A stretch of DNA of 9,474 nucleotides from JANXXV01 sp038200305. Lineage in GTDB: Bacteria; Acidobacteriota; Terriglobia; Bryobacterales; Bryobacteraceae. The DNA is taken from positions 1 through 9,474 of the forward strand of contig JBBPYD010000187.1 in the NCBI GenBank assembly GCA_038200305.1, given 5' to 3'. The notes below the pieces were generated by a model. That model did no database searches. It saw only the letters and a list, made by a program, of their open reading frames with translations, and was not told the DNA's origin. Each line of letters begins with the position of its first letter. Position 1 is the stretch's first letter. Both the position numbers and the translations under genes were made by a program. Positions 1 to 6,155 of this stretch are shown here, one piece after another.

Positions 1-210
1 AACCGCCCGGCGATCATTCGCGTTAAAGTTCAAGGCCTCTGCTCAGAACTTCACCACAGTGATCGAGATGAAAAAGCCCTCTCAGGAAAGAAAACCCAAG
101 ATGGCTGCCGACCACTTCGGAGCCAGTCCGTCGCATCGGTCTTGGACCTCCGTTCGGGCGCGACCCCGGCGGAGACTGAACACATTACCATAGGAGGAAA
201 ACCACTCGCG
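1..210. other. No recognisable gene; probable interior 3' part of an IS element
   Basis: I see no convincing coding region here. One plus-strand frame stays open from the window edge to a TAG at about 188-190 and is rich in Lys/Arg, so it could be the tail of a transposase, but I recognise no family motif. The reason to think this is IS interior is its position on the inner side of the repeat pair at 212-274. The bases next to that pair (an AGAG-GCGAGTG-like word on the minus strand) also resemble those just inside the right-hand IS end. Beyond that word the two sequences do not match, so this is probably the 3' end of a related element rather than a second 5' end. Confidence 0.3.
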
Positions 211-211
211 C

Positions 212-274
212 TCTTGGTCATGTTTTTATATGACCCAACCGAGAGCCTTTCGGTCATGTAGTTAAATGACTTGA
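212..274 (-). repeat. Tandem palindromic IS-end repeats (left pair)
   Basis: Two units of about 28 bp lie 36 bp apart. Unit 1 (212-239) has arms GGTCAT (216-221) and ATGACC (230-235), a perfect six-base inverted pair around an AT-rich centre. Unit 2 (247-274) has GGTCAT (252-257) and ATGACT (266-271), one mismatch. Both start CTYTYGGTCAT and unit 1 ends TGACCCAA. Read on the minus strand they match the two units at 9228-9291, including a short shared word on the inner side. Multiple transposase-binding repeats at the ends are known for IS21-type elements; assigning a family here is inference. Unit 2, the outer one, is the more degenerate. Confidence 0.65.
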
Positions 275-448
275 CACGCGGGGCCTTGAATTTTTCCATC
301 CCGAGCGACTGCGATGGCCCAGGGAAGGGGCCAGACCTGCCTCCTCCGGGCACGAAAAGGCCGCAAGGGTTCATCGCAAGCGATTTCTCGGACACCTCTC
401 CGTCCCAACCTCCTTCCGTCAGTCGGTTTTCTTCCCCGCCGCCCCGTC
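275..448. other. Gene-free stretch downstream of the IS1380 remnant
   Basis: Nothing here codes convincingly. Open frames exist on both strands but only as high-GC shadows. It probably holds the 3' flank and terminal end of the IS1380-family element whose stop codon is at 449-451. A possible end is the CCT-initial word at about 340 (CCTCCTCCGGGCACG), since IS1380-family ends usually begin with CCT. The matching opposite end is not visible, so this is only a suggestion. Confidence 0.3.
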
Positions 449-740
449 CTATCCAGTCGGCAGGGACAGCGCCCAGATCCGCCGCAGAATCGCCCCGAAC
501 ACTCGCCGGGTCAGATGCCCTTCCGCTAACAGCAGCCAGTAGTACCGGGCATGCTTCACCAATCGCCCACCCGTCTTCACCAACCGCTGTTGCAAGCTGG
601 TCAGCGACCAGTGATCGATCTTCTTCGGCAGTATCAGCCGCCGCCGCAGGTTCTCGGCGAACTCAGGTTCGTAACGATAAAGCCCACTCGCGGGAACAGT
701 TCGCCCTGGTGATGCTCTTGAACTCGTTCTGTCTCCGCTG
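449..740 (-). pseudogene. IS1380-family transposase, C-terminal remnant with internal deletion
   Basis: This is the wreck of a DDE transposase of the IS1380 family. In one minus-strand frame, about 661-720 encodes GELFPRVGFIVTNL, a conserved block of the IS1380 catalytic domain. In a different frame, from about 664 down to the TAG at 449-451, comes the family's C-terminal part: LRRRLILP, then DHWSLTSLQQRLVKTGGRLV, then ARYYWLLLAE and a final RIWALSLP. In intact members about 45-60 residues separate these blocks. Here they are adjacent and out of frame, so an internal out-of-frame deletion has removed the segment. Everything N-terminal to GELFPRVG, roughly two thirds of the protein, is missing. 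Its upstream edge abuts toxin coding sequence near 740-755, suggesting the element or a deletion next to it truncated the toxin. It cannot be active. Family assignment is from remembered motifs and is fairly secure; exact edges are not. Confidence 0.75.
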
Positions 741-755
741 CCCTACATCGCGGTC

Positions 756-842
756 TATCGCGTTTTCGGGATTGTCTTCAGCGATGTAGTCGCTAATCTG
801 CTAAAGGTCGGTGGTGGCTTCCTCAGTCCACCGGAGGTTCAT
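756..842 (-). pseudogene. ParE/RelE-type toxin, truncated, with in-frame TAG
   Basis: The ATG at 842-840 overlaps the restored antitoxin stop (ATGA), the classic coupling of antitoxin and toxin genes. The frame reads MNLRWTEEATTDL, then TAG (803-801), then QISDYIAEDNPENAI. The second piece is the N-terminal helix region of ParE/RelE-superfamily toxins, whose usual pattern is an (I/L)xxIxxYIAxxNPxxA motif. The TAG stands where Glu (GAG) would be expected, a single-base change. After NPENAI the similarity stops at about 756, and within tens of bases the IS1380 remnant begins, so only about 29 of the roughly 95-100 codons survive. Intact relatives are ribosome-dependent mRNA interferases or gyrase inhibitors; which type this was cannot be told. 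It is non-functional because both the nonsense codon and the truncation remove the fold. Confidence 0.72.
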
Positions 843-1065
843 TGCGAGTGCAAGCGCCGCTCAATGCGTGCAACCACCTCTTCATGGTCGTTAAGCTCTC
901 CCCGGTCGGCCTGCTCAATGCCCGGCGGACAGCGGCACGGAACTTCGCATCCTCTTCCACCAGACGCAAGGCGGCGTCTTTCACCAGATGCTCTGGGTCC
1001 GTCCCGGCATGGGTGGCGATTTGGGAAAGCTGCGCAAGCTGCTCGCGAGTGAAATGTACTTGCAT
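839..1065 (-). pseudogene. Antitoxin of a type II toxin-antitoxin pair, one-base frameshift
   Basis: From the ATG at 1065 the frame reads MQVHFTREQLAQLSQIATHA and continues with GTDPEHLVKDAALRLVEEDA to KFRAAVR. This is a small ribbon-helix-helix-like or helical antitoxin N-terminus of the kind paired with RelE/ParE toxins in Acidobacteriota and Cyanobacteria. After codon 47 (VR, about 923-924) the frame as given runs into unlike sequence and stops at 823. Adding one base there restores GIEQADRGELNDHEEVVARI, the expected acidic toxin-binding tail, ending ERRLHSQ and TGA at 841-839: 75 residues in all. The restored stop overlaps the toxin start. I therefore call a minus-one frameshift within the run CCGCCGGGC. 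If the base is a sequence error, the antitoxin would be intact and orphaned, since the toxin is dead in any case. No strong Shine-Dalgarno precedes the ATG. Confidence 0.72.
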
Positions 1066-1118
1066 ATGGCGGTCAAGGGAAAGAAACGACCCTCTATGTC
1101 AATGCTAACAAGGCCGGA

Positions 1119-1141
1119 ACAAGGGGGCGCTGCCCCCTTGT
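1119..1141. other. Strong perfect hairpin in intergenic region
   Basis: Arms ACAAGGGGGC (1119-1128) and GCCCCCTTGT (1132-1141) form a perfect ten-base-pair, GC-rich stem with a three-base loop. Neither strand is followed by a T tract (plus side ATATCC; minus side TCCGG), so it is not a standard intrinsic terminator. It sits between the start of the antitoxin and the start of the ORF at 1220, so it could be a remnant terminator, a REP-like palindrome, or the edge of a lost element. The structure is seen directly; its role is not known. Confidence 0.6.
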
Positions 1142-1185
1142 ATATCCCCCGGGATTTAACGCTTTCCTGCCGGGGCTGGCTGGTT

Positions 1186-1214
1186 TAGAATCGGGACGGG
1201 CCAGCCGGAGGATA
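1186..1214 (+). promoter_or_regulatory. Possible -10 element and Shine-Dalgarno for the ORF at 1220
   Basis: TAGAAT (1186-1191) is one base from the consensus -10, but the expected -35 position (about 1163-1168, TTTCCT) is poor. GGAGG (1207-1211) lies eight bases before the ATG at 1220, good spacing for ribosome binding. The ribosome-binding site is the stronger part of this call. Confidence 0.35.
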
Positions 1215-1219
1215 GGGCA

Positions 1220-1507
1220 ATGCAGGGATGCAACCCGAGCGCCGCGCTGGAGGCCGGGGCTGGCGACGGCTTCACCGCTGTCGCTGGCTTTCTCTCTTCA
1301 CCCCAGCGTATGCAGGCATTTATGACCCTCAATTTCTTCTCGAAACCCTCCAGTGACACCGACGATAAGCGGTATCGGCATGTTGTGGCGGTGAGTACGT
1401 GGCTGGAGGGTCGCACGCACCTGCCGCGCGATTTGGTGGCGGCACTTCATTACCTGATTCCCGAGCTGCAAAGGCAAAAGACAGACGCATTCTCGGACGT
1501 GGACTAG
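1220..1507 (+). CDS. Small hypothetical protein, 95 aa
   Basis: I do not recognise this protein. The start is supported by GGAGG eight bases upstream. The N-terminal third is Ala/Gly-rich and unremarkable. The C-terminal half (RYRHVVAVSTWLEGR, then HLPRDLVAALHYLIPELQRQ) looks like folded, partly helical protein. It ends in the acidic tail TDAFSDVD. No signal peptide, membrane segment or cysteine pair suggests location. It stands alone between a dead toxin-antitoxin pair and the GNAT gene, which reads toward it from the other side with about 70 bases between the stops. A longer ORF on the opposite strand (1298-1672) overlaps it, has no ribosome-binding signal and would run into the GNAT gene, so I take it as the shadow. 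It may be an accessory gene or the remains of a larger one. Confidence 0.45.
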   Translation: MQGCNPSAALEAGAGDGFTAVAGFLSSPQRMQAFMTLNFFSKPSSDTDDKRYRHVVAVSTWLEGRTHLPRDLVAALHYLIPELQRQKTDAFSDVD

Positions 1508-1575
1508 GCCCGCTGGCCGACCAACGGGATGGGAAGCGTCACAGATAACATGCCGGAAACATGTACACATTTGGA

Positions 1576-2418
1576 TCAGGTTCGGGTGACGCACACGGAC
1601 AGCATGATCCGCAAATAAACGAGCTGGAATCCTGCCCGTTCGTAATTTCGATGGGAGATGGTGCCCGGCCAAACGGAAGCCGAAGCCAGATCGCAGCCTA
1701 GCTGCGCCGCCCGCTGCAAGCGGCGATGAATGGACGCAAGTTGCAAACCACGGCCGCGGCCCGGCACCAGCGTCGCGTCACCGAATAGCGTCGCGAGGCC
1801 GTCCCGGACACCCATGGCGGAGCCGCTGGCCGGCATACCGTCTTGAAGACCGAAGTATGCGTGGAATTCCGAAGGCATGGCCGACATCCTATCGATTTGC
1901 TCCTCGGGAACGTCTTCGCTTTCGAAAAAGCCTTGTGCGATGATACGCGCCCACGACCGGGTCTCCGATGCACCCACCGGACGAACTTCGATTCCCGGAG
2001 GAGGCTGCGGAAACTCTTCAGCGGGATCGAGCCGCCGAACGAGAACATTGCTAAGCTCCCGAACCACGTAGCCCCGCTGTTGAATCATGATGAGCAGGCC
2101 AGGGTCGGCCAAGGTACAGAGGTCGATAATAGCCGGCGAGTTCCGGCTGTGAAAAAACGCCTCCAGGCGGTCCAGCTCTTCGGCTGTCACCGGCCCCGCC
2201 ATGCCGATTCCCAAGGCCTGGGTGAAAGGCAAGTCGACGCCCTGGAACACGGCCCATCCGCCGGCCATCGGCTCCACTGCATCCGTGAAATCTGGATTCT
2301 GCGCCTGTGCGGCTTGCGCCGAAGCCACTCCTGAAAATGCGTGGCCCGATTCGATTCTTTGTGCAAGCGCCCTATCGGCACTCGAAAACACTTGTTTCAT
2401 TTCAGGCAGTCTTTCCAT
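1576..2418 (-). CDS. GNAT-family N-acetyltransferase
   Basis: This is a predicted cytosolic acetyl-CoA-dependent N-acetyltransferase, substrate unknown. The GNAT signature is C-terminal: a strand GDATLV followed by PGRGRGLQLASIHRRLQRAA, the Q/RxxGxG/A acetyl-CoA pyrophosphate loop and its helix, then the late motif RNYERAGFQLVYLRIML near the end, where the Tyr often acts as general acid. The first half, with LGIGMAGPVTAEELDRLEAF and a DPGLLIMIQQRGY block, looks like a degenerate first GNAT-like lobe, as in two-lobed members of 270-300 residues. Start is uncertain. The longest frame begins at 2484, but that overlaps the divergent ATPase gene. ATG codons at 2445, 2418 and 2400 are possible. I chose 2418 (280 aa); 2400 (274 aa) fits the usual distance to the first helix about as well. 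No clear Shine-Dalgarno separates them. It is divergent from the exporter across a very short gap, so the two may share control. Confidence 0.8.
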   Translation of the reverse strand: MERLPEMKQVFSSADRALAQRIESGHAFSGVASAQAAQAQNPDFTDAVEPMAGGWAVFQGVDLPFTQALGIGMAGPVTAEELDRLEAFFHSRNSPAIIDLCTLADPGLLIMIQQRGYVVRELSNVLVRRLDPAEEFPQPPPGIEVRPVGASETRSWARIIAQGFFESEDVPEEQIDRMSAMPSEFHAYFGLQDGMPASGSAMGVRDGLATLFGDATLVPGRGRGLQLASIHRRLQRAAQLGCDLASASVWPGTISHRNYERAGFQLVYLRIMLSVCVTRT

Positions 2419-2468
2419 CGTACGCGGAATTGGTCCGTTTCGCATACAGTTACTATGAGAACTAGACC

Positions 2469-3227
2469 ATGACGGAAGCTCCACCGGCCATTGCAGTGCG
2501 CGATCTACGGAAGGTGTACGGCGCGAAGGCCGCTGTGGACGGGCTCAATCTCACGGTTCCCCAGAGATCCTTCTTCGGCTTCCTTGGACCCAACGGAGCC
2601 GGAAAAACCACCACCATTCGCATGTTGATGGGACTCGCTCCGCCAACGTCCGGCTCCATCGAATTGCTCGGCTTGCCGATGCCCGAAAAGGAGGTCGAGA
2701 TCAAATCGAGAATCGGCGTAGTTCCCGATGAATCGCTGCTGTTCGACCATCTCACTGGACCGGAGTTTGTCGAATTCGTGGGCAGAATGTACAGCCTTCC
2801 CCGAGCCATCGCCCGCGAACGTGCCCGGGAGTTGATCGCCCTGTTTGAACTCGATGCCAGCAGCCGCAAACTGATCGGCGAATATTCGAAAGGGATGCGA
2901 AAGCGCGTCGCCATGGCGGCCTCGCTCATCCACCGTCCACAACTTTTTCTCATGGATGAACCATTTGAAGGCGTGGATGCCGTAGGCGCGCGGCTGATGA
3001 AAGATATACTGATCGACCAAGTCCGCCGTGGTGCAACCGTGTTCCTCACCTCGCACGTGCTGGAAGTAGTCGAGCGGCTCTGTGAACGAATCGCGATTAT
3101 CCATGAAGGCAAGATCGTCACCGAGGGTACGATTGCGGATCTTCGTTCTGGCTCCGAAAGCCTGGAAGACATTTTCGTTCGAGTAGTCGGGGCAGACCGC
3201 ATGGGCGAGAGTCCAGCATGGCTTTGA
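2469..3227 (+). CDS. ABC-2 type transporter ATP-binding protein
   Basis: This 252-residue ATPase subunit powers the permease encoded next to it. Motifs in order: Walker A GPNGAGKTT (residues 40-48); Q-loop region IGVVPDES (82-89), where Asp87/Glu88 stand in place of the usual Gln; signature EYSKGMRKRVA (138-148), a YSKGM form of LSGGQ; Walker B LFLMDEP (159-165) with catalytic Glu164; D-loop EGVD (167-170); and switch His196 in LTSHVLE. The YSKGM signature and acidic Q-loop are common in the DrrA/CcmA-like export branch, so this is an exporter rather than an uptake system. The length is short for DrrA-type proteins, lacking a long C-terminal extension. The ATG at 2469 is the natural start (MTEAPPAIAVRDLRKVYG). 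It is separated from the permease start by one base, a strong sign of one operon with coupled translation. The substrate (drug, lipid, peptide or polysaccharide) cannot be told. Confidence 0.93.
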   Translation: MTEAPPAIAVRDLRKVYGAKAAVDGLNLTVPQRSFFGFLGPNGAGKTTTIRMLMGLAPPTSGSIELLGLPMPEKEVEIKSRIGVVPDESLLFDHLTGPEFVEFVGRMYSLPRAIARERARELIALFELDASSRKLIGEYSKGMRKRVAMAASLIHRPQLFLMDEPFEGVDAVGARLMKDILIDQVRRGATVFLTSHVLEVVERLCERIAIIHEGKIVTEGTIADLRSGSESLEDIFVRVVGADRMGESPAWL

Positions 3228-3228
3228 T

Positions 3229-4821
3229 ATGCACGCGCAAACGTTAGCCATCCTCTGGGCGCAAGGGAAATCCGTCCGCAATCGCTTTCCGCGCGCCGGC
3301 GCCTCGCATGTACTCAGCATCGTTGCCGCTTGCATTTGGTACGGCATCTGGACCGGCGGCGCCATTGCGGAAGGGCTCATCTGCGCGGAATCGGAACCAG
3401 CGGTGTTGATGCAGTTGCTTCCGTCCGGACTTCTGTTATTGACTCTCTACTGGCAGTTGATTCCCATCCTGATGGTCAGCACAGGGCTATCGCTCGATCT
3501 CCGCCGGCTCGTGGTTTATCCCATTCCACATTCGCAACTCTTCACTATGGAAGTCCTGCTGCGCGTCACTGCCGCCGGCGAAATGCTGGTCATGCTCACA
3601 GGCGCAACCGCCGGCCTGTTGTTCAATCCCCGCGTTCCCGTTTGGGGGGCATGCACGCTGCCGGTTTACGCCGCCTTCAATCTGTTTTTGTCCACTGGAT
3701 TTAGAGATCTGCTAGGCCGCTTGTTCGCGCGAAAACGAATTCGGGAAGTTCTGGTGTTCGGACTCGTGCTGGTAGCGGCCCTTCCGCAAATTCTCCTGCG
3801 TAGCGATCCAACTGCCATCCGCCGCGTCCTGAATGCTCAACCTACTCTCTATCTACCGTGGGCCGCGGCAGCGCGGCTCGCACTGGGTAGCAATCCGTTC
3901 TTATGCTTCTGCATTATCGCAGGCTGGACGGCAATTGCATATGCATTTGGCCGCTGGCAGTTTGAGCGCAGTTTGCGGTTTGACTCCGCTGAGGCGCAGT
4001 CCAAAGACAACCTTCAACCAAACCGCATCACGATGACAGAGCGGATTTTCCAAATCGTTCCCAGTCTGTTGCCGGACCCGCTCGGCGTGCTGGTGGAAAA
4101 GGAGATTCGCGTTCTTTCCAGGTCGCCCCGCTTCCGCCTGGTCTTTCTGATGGGCTTCTCCTTCGGGCTGCTGATCTGGCTTCCGATTGCGTTCAATGGA
4201 AATCATTCCACGTCCGCGCTCTCCTCGCATTACCTCACGGCGGTTACTGTCTACGCCATTATGCTCTTGGGCGAGGTCTGTATCTGGAACATCTTCGGCT
4301 TTGACCGTGGCGCGGTTCAGTTGTATTACTCAGCCCCCATCCGAATGTCCACCATCATCGTTGCGAAGAACATCACCGCTGTTTTCTTCATCGTGCTTGA
4401 GACACTCCTGATCGCGCTGGTATGTCTTTTTCTCCGCATGCCCGTCACGCTGTCCGGGCTGGTGGAATCTTTATGCGTCGCAATCACGATGACAATTTTT
4501 CTGCTCGCCATTGGAAACATGATGTCCACCCGGAATCCACGTTCGGTGGACCCCGATCAATCCTGGCGAAGTACGTCCGCCGGCCGCGTTCAGGCCACCC
4601 TTATTTTTATCTATGTGCTGGTAGCCGTGCCCATTGCTCTCGCCTACGCCGCCCGCTTCGCGTTCGATAGCGATGCAGCGTTTTACGGTGTGCTCGCAAT
4701 TGATGTTTTGATCGGCATCGCCGTCTACTGGATTGCCATGGACTCCACGATTGAGACAGCTTCCCAGCGTAAGGAAAGCATCATCGCCGTTCTCTCAGGC
4801 GGCGAAGGACCGGTGGTCTGA
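3229..4821 (+). CDS. ABC-2 type exporter permease, two-half (about 12 helices)
   Basis: This 530-residue inner-membrane protein is the partner of the ATPase just upstream. By eye, hydrophobic segments lie near residues 28-48, 60-87, 112-132, 139-156, 174-191, 222-241, 302-322, 336-356, 380-402, 410-430, 455-475 and 484-503. The two sets of six are split by a charged cytosolic loop (about 242-300). The halves carry similar short motifs before the third helix: VVYPIPHSQLFTMEVL (95-110) and LYYSAPIRMSTIIVAKNI (366-383), the membrane-interface pattern (Y-x-x-P-I/x-x-x) seen in many ABC-2 permeases. That suggests an ancient duplication and that a single chain supplies both membrane domains. Usual ABC-2 permeases have about 250-400 residues and six helices. 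No signal peptide is expected. It ends one base before the stop of the convergent gene. Confidence 0.85.
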   Translation: MHAQTLAILWAQGKSVRNRFPRAGASHVLSIVAACIWYGIWTGGAIAEGLICAESEPAVLMQLLPSGLLLLTLYWQLIPILMVSTGLSLDLRRLVVYPIPHSQLFTMEVLLRVTAAGEMLVMLTGATAGLLFNPRVPVWGACTLPVYAAFNLFLSTGFRDLLGRLFARKRIREVLVFGLVLVAALPQILLRSDPTAIRRVLNAQPTLYLPWAAAARLALGSNPFLCFCIIAGWTAIAYAFGRWQFERSLRFDSAEAQSKDNLQPNRITMTERIFQIVPSLLPDPLGVLVEKEIRVLSRSPRFRLVFLMGFSFGLLIWLPIAFNGNHSTSALSSHYLTAVTVYAIMLLGEVCIWNIFGFDRGAVQLYYSAPIRMSTIIVAKNITAVFFIVLETLLIALVCLFLRMPVTLSGLVESLCVAITMTIFLLAIGNMMSTRNPRSVDPDQSWRSTSAGRVQATLIFIYVLVAVPIALAYAARFAFDSDAAFYGVLAIDVLIGIAVYWIAMDSTIETASQRKESIIAVLSGGEGPVV

Positions 4822-4822
4822 A

Positions 4823-6106
4823 TTAAAGCAGCCGGCGTGTTCGCTTCACGGCCAAACGCCGGTCGAGACGCAACTGGCGGCGGCGGAGTTCGCTGGTGTC
4901 TTCAAGGGCGATGGCGCTGAGTGTACACTCCAGCGCCATGCCGTAATTGCGCTCGCGGTGTTCGTAGTATTTCGCCAGTTCCTCGATTGCAGCGAGGCGG
5001 TGGGGGTTCCGGTAGGCGGCGAGGTCAGTGAGCAACGCGAGTGCGGCCGGCTCACGGCCCAGCTTCTTTTCCAGCATCGCTACATCCCACATGGTGCGAA
5101 ACAGGAGATCGTCCGGGAGACCTTTGTCGATCGCGCGGCGGAATAGCTGCAGGGCGTGCTCATGGCGCTCGCCACGGCGGAGCCAGCGGGCCAGGCCGAC
5201 CATCTCAGAGCCGTGCGCCAGCGGCGCCGTCTCGGGAGATTGAAATGCCCACGGCACAATAGCGGTGAGGCAAGCCAGGGTCAGGATATCGTTTGCGTTG
5301 TGGTGCAGGATCGGCGCGACCCGGAAGGCTTCTTGCGTCCGGAGATATTCAAAATAAACGTAGGGAATCATCGCTCCTGGAAGATCGCCTTCGCGCTCCA
5401 GGCCCAGGATTTGATTTTCTAGCTCCACCAGACGGCAGCTATCGAAGCGAAGCTTCCAGAGGCGGCGCGCGCCAAACAGGAGATCAAGATGCTCCATTCT
5501 GCTGAACGGAGTGCGCGCCTGGACCATGCGGAACCGGGTTTCCAGCAGTGGCTGATCGTAGGCCTTTCCGTTGTACGTGACAAGCGTGTCGAATTCGGCC
5601 AGATGATTCGCCAGACCGTGCAGCAGGCTGGCTTCTTCACCCAGATCGCGCATGAAGAACTGGCGCAGACGGAAACCCTCCGGCGTGATGCGGCCCACCC
5701 CGATAAGGAATGCGTAGGTGCCGGTGCCGCCCGCCAGTCCCGTAGTTTCTGTATCGAGAAAGGCCCACCTGGAGCAGTGCGACTTTACGATCACACCCTC
5801 TGAGATAGCGTCCAGCAGATCATCGGGAAGATCGCAGAGGGTCGAGATATCCAGGCTGCCGTGGCGGCGGTGCGATTCGTAGAGCCGCTCAGTTTCGAAG
5901 TGACGGCCCAGCGGCGTTTCCACTTCCGCTCCACTGCACCAGTCCTCGATGAAGTAGCGGGACGGCTTCGGATCGAATGGCGGAGGCTGCGGAGCTGGAG
6001 GCTTCTCTTTTTGCGCGAACCGGCTGTCGATCTTCGCAATTCTCCGCCTGAGGATGGCTAACTGTTCCTGAATATCTACGCCCACTATTCGCCTTTTCTT
6101 TGCCAC
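4823..6106 (-). CDS. YprB-like RNase H-fold (DEDD) exonuclease with helical-repeat tail
   Basis: This 427-residue protein is a predicted cytosolic 3'-5' exonuclease of the YprB ribonuclease-H-like family. Catalytic residues visible: Asp118 and Glu120 in FLDTETTGLAGGTG (Exo I), Asp184 in YNGKAYDQPLLETR (Exo II), Asp208 in MEHLDLLFGARR, and His268/His269 with Asp273 in ILHHNANDILTLACL (Exo III, DEDDh-like). The DEDD set is complete, so it should be active. An N-terminal basic, proline-rich stretch (about 1-48) precedes the domain. Residues about 300-420 are Ala/Leu/Arg-rich paired helices (GERHEHALQLFRRAIDKG, then AMLEKKLGREPAALALLTDL), consistent with degenerate tetratricopeptide repeats. The start is GTG at 6106 (VAKKRR); no good Shine-Dalgarno is visible and a GTG at residue 8 is an alternative. 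It follows the receptor on the same strand by 49 bases. B. subtilis YprB is genetically linked to helicase YprA, but no helicase is present here. Confidence 0.85.
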   Translation of the reverse strand: MAKKRRIVGVDIQEQLAILRRRIAKIDSRFAQKEKPPAPQPPPFDPKPSRYFIEDWCSGAEVETPLGRHFETERLYESHRRHGSLDISTLCDLPDDLLDAISEGVIVKSHCSRWAFLDTETTGLAGGTGTYAFLIGVGRITPEGFRLRQFFMRDLGEEASLLHGLANHLAEFDTLVTYNGKAYDQPLLETRFRMVQARTPFSRMEHLDLLFGARRLWKLRFDSCRLVELENQILGLEREGDLPGAMIPYVYFEYLRTQEAFRVAPILHHNANDILTLACLTAIVPWAFQSPETAPLAHGSEMVGLARWLRRGERHEHALQLFRRAIDKGLPDDLLFRTMWDVAMLEKKLGREPAALALLTDLAAYRNPHRLAAIEELAKYYEHRERNYGMALECTLSAIALEDTSELRRRQLRLDRRLAVKRTRRLL

Positions 6107-6155
6107 TATAACATGGCGGTGCGCAGGGTATTCGGAGGGCCTCCATTCGCTTAGT

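Noticed and set aside
212..274. CRISPR-like repeat array
   Set aside because: Only two diverged units with a gap of a few bases, and the match to the right-hand IS end explains them.
51..395. Minus-strand ORF of 114 codons across the left IS end
   Set aside because: It runs through the palindromic repeats and low-complexity GC sequence, has no ribosome-binding site and no family resemblance.
683..700. HSREQ-like translation on the plus strand, similar to the start of the right-hand transposase
   Set aside because: The bases are the complement of the IS1380 GELFPRVG block; the rest does not match, so it is coincidence.
271..789. Plus-strand ORF of 172 codons
   Set aside because: It is the antisense shadow of the IS1380 remnant and toxin; its Ser/Pro/Ala-rich translation is typical of GC shadows.
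842..1108. Plus-strand ORF opposite the antitoxin
   Set aside because: The minus strand encodes a recognisable antitoxin; this frame is its shadow.
1298..1672. Minus-strand ORF of 124 codons
   Set aside because: It overlaps both the ORF at 1220 and the end of the GNAT gene, is Cys/His-rich without an ordered metal motif, and has no start signal.
1843..2334. Plus-strand ORF of 163 codons inside the GNAT gene
   Set aside because: The opposite strand carries clear GNAT motifs.
2505..3380. Minus-strand ORF of 291 codons across the ATPase gene
   Set aside because: It is antisense to intact Walker A, signature and Walker B coding sequence.
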